Of a stretch of 6,697 nt of DNA, positions 1 through 5,436 are shown one piece after another. A program made the translations under genes and the position numbers. The stretch lies in contig JAGGXG010000089.1 in NCBI GenBank assembly GCA_021163175.1, forward strand, positions 1 to 6,697, read 5' to 3'. The DNA comes from Thermoplasmata archaeon (GTDB lineage Archaea > Thermoplasmatota > E2 > UBA202 > JdFR-43). A model generated the notes under the pieces. The model saw only the letters and a list, made by a program, of their open reading frames with translations, made no database searches and was not told the origin of the DNA. The number at the start of each line of letters is the position of its first letter. Within the stretch, counting starts at the first letter, position 1.

Positions 1-990
1 GCTATGTCTGCTGTTATAGCATCTGAGGCAGCGGGGGCAAGAAGTTTTACTGCAACGTCTTCTCAAGGCTTGGCTTTGATGCATGAAATGCTGCCCATCG
101 CCAGCGGCTTGCACTTGCCCATTGTTATGCCTGTCGTCAACAGAACGGTTGCTGCTCCAATAGGAATATGGTGCGAATATAATGATATGCTTCCACAACG
201 TGACTCAGGCTGGATCATCGGCTCCATCGAGGACAACCAGGAAGTTCTGGATATGGTTATAATGGGATATAAAATTGCTGAGCATCATGATGTTTTGCTG
301 CCATTGATGTTTGGATTGGATGCCTTCATATTGAGCCATACAGTTGAGCCCGTTGAGGCGCCTTCAAGCGATGAAGTAATGGATTTTCTCCCGCCATATA
401 AGCCTATTGCCATTTTGGATCCAGAAAATCCAATGGCCATTGGCACATTCACACCGCCAGAATACATACAGGAGGAGAGATATCAAACCCATCGCTGTAT
501 GCTGAATGCAAAGAAAGTTATACAAGATGTGACAAAAGAATTTGCTTCAAAATTTGGAAGAGATTATCACGGGCTTATAGAACAATACAGAATGGATGAT
601 GCCGAATATGCTTTAATTTCAATGGGCACAGTAACGGGAACAGCCCGCGAGGTTGTGGATGAGCTACGAAACCAGGGAATAAAGGCTGGATTGATAAAGT
701 TGCGATTCATCCGTCCATTCCCAGATGAAGAGCTAAGAAGCATAGTTGAAAATGGAAATTTAAAGGCTTTGGGCGTGTATGACCGCTCTGTTTCATATGG
801 TGTTGCTGGTCCAGTTTATATCGAGGTTAGAAATGCATTATATGGCTTTGATTTGCCATTGTATAATTTCCTTGCTGGCATTGGTGGCAGAGATGTTGTT
901 ATAAATGATGTGAGAAAAATGTATGATGCAATGATTAAAGGAAAGGAAAAGAAAATTGTATGGATAAATACGAGGGGGGTGGAAGAATGA
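1..990 (+). CDS. porA: Pyruvate:ferredoxin oxidoreductase, alpha subunit (5' partial)
   Basis: Alpha subunit of the cytoplasmic, oxygen-sensitive enzyme that converts pyruvate, CoA and oxidised ferredoxin to acetyl-CoA, CO2 and reduced ferredoxin. The frame is open at the left edge; 329 residues are visible against about 390-395 in the family, so roughly 65 N-terminal residues lie outside, including the expected catalytic Glu that activates thiamine diphosphate. Seen: the domain I signature beginning AMSAVIAS and ending FTATSSQGLALMHE (visible residues 1-29), then an Arg at 48 (VVNRTVAAPIGIW) matching the substrate-binding Arg of single-chain PFORs, then QRDSGW and SHTVEPVE. Domain II starts near residue 200 (DAEYALISMGTVTGTA) and includes the YDRSVSYGVAGPVY block. 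The stop overlaps porB as ATGA, which indicates translational coupling. Gamma and delta subunit genes are expected upstream but are not visible. Pyruvate rather than another 2-oxoacid is inferred from overall resemblance to PorA. Confidence 0.94.
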   Translation, partial: AMSAVIASEAAGARSFTATSSQGLALMHEMLPIASGLHLPIVMPVVNRTVAAPIGIWCEYNDMLPQRDSGWIIGSIEDNQEVLDMVIMGYKIAEHHDVLLPLMFGLDAFILSHTVEPVEAPSSDEVMDFLPPYKPIAILDPENPMAIGTFTPPEYIQEERYQTHRCMLNAKKVIQDVTKEFASKFGRDYHGLIEQYRMDDAEYALISMGTVTGTAREVVDELRNQGIKAGLIKLRFIRPFPDEELRSIVENGNLKALGVYDRSVSYGVAGPVYIEVRNALYGFDLPLYNFLAGIGGRDVVINDVRKMYDAMIKGKEKKIVWINTRGVEE

Positions 991-1871
991 ATTTAAGAGA
1001 TTTGCCAGAAGAAGAGTATTTCACATCTGGCCATACAGCATGTCCTGGATGTGCAGCTCCAATCATAGTTCGCCACATGATGAAAATATTGGGCAAAGAT
1101 ACCGTAGTTTACACTCCTGCCAATTGTTTACTCGTATTTGGAGGAACATATCCATATATAGCATGGAAGGTTCCATATTTCCATGAAGCTTTCGAGAATA
1201 CAGGGGCTGCAATTTCAGGAGCGGCGAGAGCTTTCAGAAAGAAAGGAAAGAATACGACTGTTATAGGATTTGCCGGCGATGGTGGAACCTATGACATCGG
1301 AATCCAAGCATTGAGTGGAGCCGCTGAAAGAAATGAAGATGTGATATATGTATGCTATGATAACGAAGCTTACATGAACACTGGCATTCAAAGAAGCGGT
1401 TCAACACCTTATGGAGCAGACACAACAACAACACCACCAGGCAGAAAAATTAAGGGAAAGCTTGAGCATAAAAAGGATATGGCGGAAATAATGAGGGCTC
1501 ATGAAGTTCCATATGTTGCTACGCTAAGCATAGCGCACATTGCCGATTTCTTGAAAAAGGTGGAGAAGGCAAAGAAAATAAAAGGATTCCGCTATCTGCA
1601 TGTTCTTTCCCCATGCCCCACGGGATGGCGTTTCGATCCCTCGAAGACTGTAGAGGTAGCAAGAAAAGCAGTCGATTCGGGCATGTGGACATTATACGAG
1701 GCAGAATATGGGGAGATAACAAACATATATAAGCCAAAGAAGAAAATCCCTGTGGCAGAGTACATAAAAGGACAGGGTCGCTTCCGACATTTTACGCCAG
1801 AGATGATAGAAGAATTGCAGCGCTGGGTAGACCGCAAATGGGAACGTCTGTATGGAGAGAAACCAGAATAA
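987..1871 (+). CDS. porB: Pyruvate:ferredoxin oxidoreductase, beta subunit
   Basis: Thiamine-diphosphate-binding beta subunit, 294 residues, the usual PorB length. Seen: GHTACPGC near the N-terminus gives Cys19 and Cys22, which with Cys47 and Cys210 (SPCPTGWR) are the four expected ligands of the proximal 4Fe-4S cluster. The TPP/Mg motif GDGGTYDIG is at 97-105, and DNEAYMNTGIQ at 125-135 carries an Asn matching the substrate-contacting Asn of PFORs. The block around Cys47 reads PANCLLVFGG, whereas most PorB proteins have TGCLEV, a modest divergence. I chose ATG 987 because it forms ATGA with the porA stop and sits 5 bases after a purine-rich GGGGGGTG; an in-frame ATG at 960 would only add a poor extension inside porA. 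It ends with TAA, then a pyrimidine-rich tract, so it is probably the last gene of the por operon. Confidence 0.96.
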   Translation: MNLRDLPEEEYFTSGHTACPGCAAPIIVRHMMKILGKDTVVYTPANCLLVFGGTYPYIAWKVPYFHEAFENTGAAISGAARAFRKKGKNTTVIGFAGDGGTYDIGIQALSGAAERNEDVIYVCYDNEAYMNTGIQRSGSTPYGADTTTTPPGRKIKGKLEHKKDMAEIMRAHEVPYVATLSIAHIADFLKKVEKAKKIKGFRYLHVLSPCPTGWRFDPSKTVEVARKAVDSGMWTLYEAEYGEITNIYKPKKKIPVAEYIKGQGRFRHFTPEMIEELQRWVDRKWERLYGEKPE

Positions 1872-1877
1872 GCACAA

Positions 1878-1896
1878 TTTCTTCTCCCTCTTATTT
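1878..1896 (+). terminator. Possible pyrimidine/T-rich terminator after porB
   Basis: A pyrimidine-rich run, interrupted by one A, begins 6 bases after the porB stop. Archaeal RNA polymerase often terminates at T-rich tracts without a hairpin, and the next gene has its own promoter about 130 bases on, so termination here makes sense. The tract has several C residues, which weakens the case. Confidence 0.3.
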
Positions 1897-1917
1897 ATAA
1901 TTTGAAAATAGAAAATA

Positions 1918-2010
1918 GAAATAATTCAGAGAAAATATGGAGGAAAGGTTTTCGGCTCTGACTATGTTTTGGCTCGACTTGCTTCAATAGAGGCAGAAGG
2001 AAAAATATAG
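1918..2010 (+). pseudogene. Possible C-terminal remnant of a lost protein gene
   Basis: Between porB and vapB one frame is open for 30 codons, from just after an in-frame TAG at 1915-1917 to a TAG at 2008-2010. It contains no ATG, GTG or TTG start placed to make a normal protein, yet the translation looks natural, ending FGSDYVLARLASIEAEGKI, and its middle part is richer in G+C than the bases on either side. The end resembles the recognition helix and first wing turn of a winged-helix DNA-binding domain, but I do not recognise a family and this is only an impression. It could be the tail of a gene whose front was lost, perhaps when vapBC arrived. It could also be chance: 30 open codons is short. 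Confidence 0.3.
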
Positions 2011-2013
2011 TTA

Positions 2014-2049
2014 TGTAAAACTTTAAGTATTACAATTTGTATTACATTT
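2014..2049 (+). promoter_or_regulatory. vapBC promoter with 8-base direct repeat
   Basis: A TATA-like element CTTTAAGT (2021-2028), preceded by an A-rich possible BRE (GTAAAA), is centred about 25 bases before the vapB ATG, the spacing expected for a leaderless archaeal transcript. No Shine-Dalgarno sequence is present. The 8-mer GTATTACA occurs perfectly twice, at 2027-2034 and 2039-2046, twelve bases apart start to start, and TGTAA at 2014-2018 is an inverted copy of its TTACA core. Ribbon-helix-helix antitoxins bind repeated half-sites of this size in their own promoters, so this is a candidate VapB or VapBC operator; the binding is inferred. Confidence 0.5.
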
Positions 2050-2274
2050 ATGACTTACGAAGTGGTGTCAGCAAAAATTCCGAAAGAGTTCAAAAAGAAG
2101 ATAAAAGAGTATAACATAAATGTATCTGATGTGATAAGAAAAGCTATAGAAGAAGAGATAAGGAAAAGAGAAGCAATGAGAATTAAAGAAAACATAGAGA
2201 AAAATAGAAAATTGCTTGAAAAATTAAAAATGAAGGATATCGTTGCAATTATAAGAGAGGATAGAGAAAAATGA
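2050..2274 (+). CDS. vapB: VapB-type ribbon-helix-helix antitoxin
   Basis: A 74-residue cytoplasmic antitoxin that should bind and neutralise the adjacent VapC nuclease and repress its own operon. Seen: an N-terminal strand-helix-helix, with EVVSAKIPKEF (4-14) as the DNA-contacting strand and start of helix A, and NVSDVIRKAIEEEIRKRE (24-41) as helix B, typical of archaeal VapB. Residues 42-74 are highly charged and end IVAIIREDREK, the kind of tail that wraps the toxin and reaches toward its active site. The ATG at 2050 has no Shine-Dalgarno sequence but lies about 25 bases after a TATA-like box. The stop overlaps the vapC start (ATGA). G+C is about 27% in the lines counted by hand, lower than por, consistent with a mobile toxin-antitoxin module. 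The function is inferred from the fold and the partner gene. Confidence 0.88.
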   Translation: MTYEVVSAKIPKEFKKKIKEYNINVSDVIRKAIEEEIRKREAMRIKENIEKNRKLLEKLKMKDIVAIIREDREK

Positions 2275-2660
2275 TAATTGATACAAGCTCCATTTATAAG
2301 GCTGTGGAAATGAATTGTATAGAAAAGATAGAAGGAGGAAAAACACTTGATTTATCTTTATATGAGCTGGGAAACGTTATTTGGAAAACGGTTAACAGAG
2401 GTAATATTTCTATAAGCGAAGGAAAGAAAATTTTGGATGTGCTAATGGATGTAATATCGTTAATGGAAATCATCCGAACAGGATTGAATAAAGAAGCATA
2501 TGAAATTGCAGTAAAAAATAACATAAGCTATTATGATGCTTCTTTTTTATATGCTGCTTTTTCTTCAAATGAAGCTATCATAAGCGAGGATATAAAATTG
2601 CTTGATATTGCAAAAAAATATGATATAATGGCATACAGAATAGAAGACTTACCGCCATAG
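2271..2660 (+). CDS. vapC: VapC-type PIN-domain toxin ribonuclease
   Basis: A 129-residue PIN-domain protein, expected to be a Mg2+-dependent endoribonuclease that cuts tRNA, rRNA or other RNA when free of VapB. The four acidic residues expected of the family are visible: Asp4 in MIIDTSS, Glu32 in LYELGNVIW, Asp89 in YYDASFLYAA, and Asp107 in ISEDIKLL, where Ser replaces the more common Thr. The active site therefore looks intact, and there is no frameshift, so the pair may be functional. The gap between the first Asp and the Glu is short, as in other compact archaeal VapC proteins. The start at 2271 overlaps the vapB stop and puts MIIDTS at the exact N-terminus as usual; a GAGAGG about 10 bases upstream may help. 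The RNA target cannot be read from the sequence. Confidence 0.92.
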   Translation: MIIDTSSIYKAVEMNCIEKIEGGKTLDLSLYELGNVIWKTVNRGNISISEGKKILDVLMDVISLMEIIRTGLNKEAYEIAVKNNISYYDASFLYAAFSSNEAIISEDIKLLDIAKKYDIMAYRIEDLPP

Positions 2661-2662
2661 CC

Positions 2663-2689
2663 AATAAATATTTGTTGCGAATTAATATC
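2663..2689 (+). promoter_or_regulatory. Probable purN-folC promoter
   Basis: The 29-base gap after vapC holds AATAAATATTT (2663-2673), a TATA-like element centred about 22 bases before the purN ATG. No Shine-Dalgarno sequence is present, so a leaderless or nearly leaderless transcript is likely. The spacing is slightly short, and readthrough from vapBC cannot be excluded. Confidence 0.4.
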
Positions 2690-3343
2690 ATGATTAAGCT
2701 TGGCGTCTTAGCTTCTGGGAGAGGAACAAACCTGCAGGCTATTATCGAGGCATGTAAAAATAAGCTCATAAATGCTGAGGTAAGCATTGTTATAAGTGAT
2801 AATGAAAAAGCCTTCGCTCTGGAAAGAGCAAAAAATAATAGAATCCCTGCCTTTTATGTTGATGCGAGCGATAAAAGAAAACATGAAGAGAAAATGGATG
2901 AATTGTTGCAGAGCCATGGTGTTGAGCTTGTTATTGGCGCCGGCTACATGCGCATATTATCGCCGTGGTTTATAGAAAGGTGGAGAAATAAAATAATAAA
3001 CATACATCCTGCACTGCTTCCATCTTTTAAGGGTATCGATGCCCAACGGCAAGCCATAGAATATGGAGTCAAAATAGCTGGATGCACAACCCATTTCATG
3101 GATGAGGAGCCTGATCATGGCCCCATAATTCTGCAGGCAGCCGTAAAAGTTTTGCCTAACGATGACAGAAATAGCCTTGCAGCTCGCATATTGAGAGTTG
3201 AACACCAAATTTTGCCACGTAGTATAGATTTATTTGAGCAGGGCAGATTGGTTATAGAAGGAAGGAAGGTAAAGATTCTGCCTGGCGATTCATGGCTCGA
3301 GAAATATTCATATCCCGATGTTCTATACTCTGAAGGATACTGA
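2690..3343 (+). CDS. purN: Phosphoribosylglycinamide formyltransferase (GAR transformylase)
   Basis: Transfers a formyl group from 10-formyltetrahydrofolate to glycinamide ribonucleotide, the third step of de novo purine synthesis, in the cytoplasm. The protein is 217 residues, near the family norm. Seen: the phosphate-binding N-terminus LGVLASGRGTNLQAI (4-18), GAGYMRILSP (83-92), INIHPALLPSFKG (103-115) with the catalytic Asn104 and His106, a conserved His135, and DHGPIILQ (142-149) whose Asp142 corresponds to catalytic Asp144 of the E. coli enzyme. All catalytic residues are present. ATG 2690 puts the first strand at the N-terminus as usual; an in-frame TTG at 2672 would add six residues and lies within the TATA-like element. 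The stop overlaps folC as TGATG. Having a folate-dependent PurN implies that the cell makes or acquires tetrahydrofolate-type cofactors. Confidence 0.96.
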   Translation: MIKLGVLASGRGTNLQAIIEACKNKLINAEVSIVISDNEKAFALERAKNNRIPAFYVDASDKRKHEEKMDELLQSHGVELVIGAGYMRILSPWFIERWRNKIINIHPALLPSFKGIDAQRQAIEYGVKIAGCTTHFMDEEPDHGPIILQAAVKVLPNDDRNSLAARILRVEHQILPRSIDLFEQGRLVIEGRKVKILPGDSWLEKYSYPDVLYSEGY

Positions 3344-4494
3344 TGTGGCTCAATGAATGCAAAGCAGGGATAGATTTAAGCCTCAAAAGAATGAATGAAT
3401 TTAAAAAGGAATGGAAACAGAATTTTAAGGCAATACATGTTGGCGGAACGAATGGAAAAGGATCCATAAGCCATTTTATAGCGGGAGCCATATCAAAAAA
3501 ATATAAGGTTGGGCTATATACTTCTCCGCATCTCCAGCGGGTAAATGAAAGGATAAAAATAAATGGCGAAGAAATCAAAGATGATGAACTCGAAAGCTAC
3601 AGATGGTTGTGCAAATATAATTTCACATATTTTGAGGCATTAACGGCGATGGCACTAAAATATTTTGAGGAGCGCAGCGTTGATTATGCTGTCATTGAGG
3701 TTGGGATGGGCGGGAGGTATGATGCAACAAATATTGTTGAGCCAGAGATAACAATAATAACAAATGTTGCCATAGAGCACACACAATGGCTTGGGGATAG
3801 CGTTGAGAAAATAGCGAGGGAGAAAGCAGGGGTAATAAAAGGTGCGCCAGTAATAACGGCATGTAAAGGAAAAGCTTTAGAGATTATAAAAAGAATTGCA
3901 AAGGAAAAAGGTTCCGAGACATATGTGGAAGGGAAGCATTTTAAATGGTCTCGTTATCACAATGGCTTTTTAATAGAATCGAATGAAAAATATTTTATAA
4001 AGCCGAAAATGAATGCCCTTTATCAGGGAAGTAATATTGCTATGGCTGTAAAAGCCCTTGAATTGCTTGATATGGAAAAGGATGTTATAATAGAAGGCAT
4101 AGAAAGCGTTACCATTCCAGCGAGAATGGAAAGAATCGGCAGATTCATAATAGATGGTGCCCATAATCCTGCTGCCATAAAAGCTCTTGTGATGGCGATG
4201 GAGGAGATGAAAATAGAGCCAATTGTTATATTTGGAGCAATGAAAGATAAGGATGTTAAAAAAATGATTGAATTTCTTTTGCCCATAGCAAAAAAATTAA
4301 TTGTGACAAAGGCAAGAAATGATCGAGCTATGGAGCCAGAAAAAATATCAGAATTTCATCCTTCTATTGTTGCGAAAAACGTTGAGGAGGCGATTGAAAT
4401 TGCTGAAAAAATGGATGGTGACATAGCCATAGTTGGCTCTTTATATCTTGCTGGAGAAGCGAGAAGTTTCATAAAATCGAAAAATTTCGATTAA
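3343..4494 (+). CDS. folC: Folylpolyglutamate synthase / dihydrofolate synthase family ligase
   Basis: A Mur-ligase-family ATP-dependent enzyme that adds glutamate to folates (and, in bifunctional members, to dihydropteroate). Seen: P-loop GGTNGKGS (34-41), YTSPHLQRVNERI (59-71), the FTYFEALTAMA block (94-104), EVGMGGRYDATN (119-130), and EHTQWLGDSVEKIAREKAG (145-163), whose Lys161 is the position carbamylated in FolC. In the C-terminal domain IIDGAHNPAA and FGAMKDKD are conserved. At 383 residues it is shorter than the usual 420-430, mostly because of a brief N-terminus; an in-frame stop just upstream (3331-3333) means ATG 3343 is the earliest start. It overlaps purN as TGATG, with a weak GAAGGA at 3332-3337, so the two are co-translated. 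PurN consumes the folate that FolC would glutamylate. Action on another pterin is possible. Confidence 0.91.
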   Translation: MWLNECKAGIDLSLKRMNEFKKEWKQNFKAIHVGGTNGKGSISHFIAGAISKKYKVGLYTSPHLQRVNERIKINGEEIKDDELESYRWLCKYNFTYFEALTAMALKYFEERSVDYAVIEVGMGGRYDATNIVEPEITIITNVAIEHTQWLGDSVEKIAREKAGVIKGAPVITACKGKALEIIKRIAKEKGSETYVEGKHFKWSRYHNGFLIESNEKYFIKPKMNALYQGSNIAMAVKALELLDMEKDVIIEGIESVTIPARMERIGRFIIDGAHNPAAIKALVMAMEEMKIEPIVIFGAMKDKDVKKMIEFLLPIAKKLIVTKARNDRAMEPEKISEFHPSIVAKNVEEAIEIAEKMDGDIAIVGSLYLAGEARSFIKSKNFD

Positions 4495-4509
4495 TTTTTA
4501 TAATAAAAA
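4477..4509 (+). promoter_or_regulatory. Palindrome and TATA box ahead of the PAS gene
   Basis: The last folC codons contain a palindrome with perfect 6-base arms, TCGAAA (4477-4482) and TTTCGA (4485-4490), separated by two bases. It is followed by TTAATTTTT and a TATA-like TTTATAATA (4497-4505) centred about 28 bases before ATG 4529. The palindrome could be an operator upstream of this promoter. As RNA it could form a 5-base stem before a T-run and help end the purN-folC transcript. The sequence does not decide between these; the TATA box is the firmer part. Confidence 0.4.
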
Positions 4510-4528
4510 AAGCTATCCTGTGGGAAAA

Positions 4529-5407
4529 ATGGGATTGCACCAAAAAGCTCTGGACAGATTGGAGGATGTGATATGCTTTATAAATGATAGTAATGAAATC
4601 ATATTTGCAAATAAGGCTATAGAAAAATTCGGGCTGAGCAAGAAGGAAGCTATTGGTAAAAATATATCATCTGTATTCCCCTTTCTTATGGGATACACTG
4701 ATAAAATTTTTTCAAATGGTTTAAAAAGTAAAAAGTGGGTTTTATATGGAAAAAGAAAACTTTATCTGGTTATCCAATCACAAATGCTTGATAAAAATGT
4801 TGCCATGCTTGTTATAAAAAATGAGACAAAATTCAAAGATAAGGAGGAGAAACTCAAAGAAGTGAAAAAAATGTATGAAAAAATACTGGAACTTGCAAGT
4901 GAAAGCATATATATAGAAAATGAAGAAGGAGAGATAATATTTGCAAACAATGCATTTTCAAGAATGGTTGGGAGAAATACTAGGGATATAGTTGGAAGGA
5001 GGATGGAGGATATACTTGAAAGCAGGGAAATGAAGAAAATAGGAAATGGAAAGTATGAAATGAACATTCATACAAAAAATGGAGATTCCAGACTTCTTCT
5101 TTACTCGTCCTATCCGCTATTCGAAAAAAGAAATTTCATTGGTAAGATAAATATTGGAGTTGATGTGACTGAGGAGAGGAAAAGAGAAGAAAAATTAAAA
5201 ATACTTTCAGAAAGAGAAAAAAATTTCCGCCTCAAGACAGCGCATTACTTTTTCAATCCACTTGCGATAGCAAAAGGCTACATGGGGCTTATGGCTGAAG
5301 AGCTTAACGAGGATGAAAGAGAAAAGGTTTTGAAAGCAATAAATGCAATAAGCAGGGTTGAAAATGTAATCAAAAATTTTGTTACACGCGGAGAAATAGC
5401 TGAGTAA
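4529..5407 (+). CDS. Double-PAS sensor protein with DHp-like helix pair, no ATPase domain
   Basis: A soluble 292-residue signalling protein with no membrane segment. PAS 1 covers about 7-97 (DVICFINDSNEIIFANKAIEKFG), then a charged coiled coil at 100-118. PAS 2 covers about 119-217 (SIYIENEEGEIIFANNAFSRMVG, ending NIGVDVTEERKREE), then a second coiled linker. Residues 233-288 form two helices like a histidine-kinase dimerisation/phospho-acceptor domain, with KTAHYFFNPLAIAKGY giving candidate phospho-acceptor His239. The protein then ends; no N, G1 or G2 box of a HATPase domain follows, and the nfeD promoter starts within a few bases. It may accept or relay phosphate from another kinase, or signal by shape change alone; both are inference. 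ATG 4529 fits the TATA box better than an in-frame GTG at 4520. The ligand is unknown. The coding DNA is AT-rich. Confidence 0.83.
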   Translation: MGLHQKALDRLEDVICFINDSNEIIFANKAIEKFGLSKKEAIGKNISSVFPFLMGYTDKIFSNGLKSKKWVLYGKRKLYLVIQSQMLDKNVAMLVIKNETKFKDKEEKLKEVKKMYEKILELASESIYIENEEGEIIFANNAFSRMVGRNTRDIVGRRMEDILESREMKKIGNGKYEMNIHTKNGDSRLLLYSSYPLFEKRNFIGKINIGVDVTEERKREEKLKILSEREKNFRLKTAHYFFNPLAIAKGYMGLMAEELNEDEREKVLKAINAISRVENVIKNFVTRGEIAE

Positions 5408-5410
5408 CCA

Positions 5411-5436
5411 TTATAAATATTTTTCATTATTGTTGC
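5411..5436 (+). promoter_or_regulatory. nfeD promoter
   Basis: TTATAAATAT (5411-5420) is a strong archaeal TATA-like box centred about 22 bases before the nfeD ATG, only a few bases after the preceding stop. There is no Shine-Dalgarno sequence, which suggests a leaderless mRNA. The T-run that follows (5420-5424) may also help stop upstream transcripts. Confidence 0.5.

Noticed and set aside
960..986. Earlier in-frame ATG for porB at 960
   Set aside because: It lies inside porA with no ribosome site and adds residues not like PorB N-termini; ATG 987 has the ATGA overlap and a purine-rich motif.
1519..1877. Minus-strand open frames within porB
   Set aside because: They overlap conserved PorB coding sequence, have no recognisable domain and no separate promoter signal.
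1904..1922. Tandem GAAAATA, two copies plus a shorter GAAATA
   Set aside because: Short low-complexity A-rich sequence, expected by chance in an AT-rich intergenic region.
1937..1990. 17-codon frame starting ATG at 1937
   Set aside because: Very short, no ribosome site or promoter at fitting distance, and it runs across the more protein-like remnant frame.
1872..2660. vapBC region as part of an integrated element or defence island
   Set aside because: No integrase, attachment repeats, tRNA or other defence genes are visible; a lone toxin-antitoxin pair does not support it.
2672..2689. TTG start for purN at 2672
   Set aside because: It sits within the TATA-like element and would place six extra residues before the conserved first strand of PurN.
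4520..4528. GTG start for the PAS protein at 4520
   Set aside because: It is only about 19 bases from the TATA-like centre, so it would probably precede the transcript start; ATG 4529 fits better, though the difference is only three residues.
4023..5067. Minus-strand frames rich in Ser, Ile and Phe that look like membrane proteins
   Set aside because: Complement of Lys/Glu-rich coding sequence in folC and the PAS gene, which commonly gives false hydrophobic frames.
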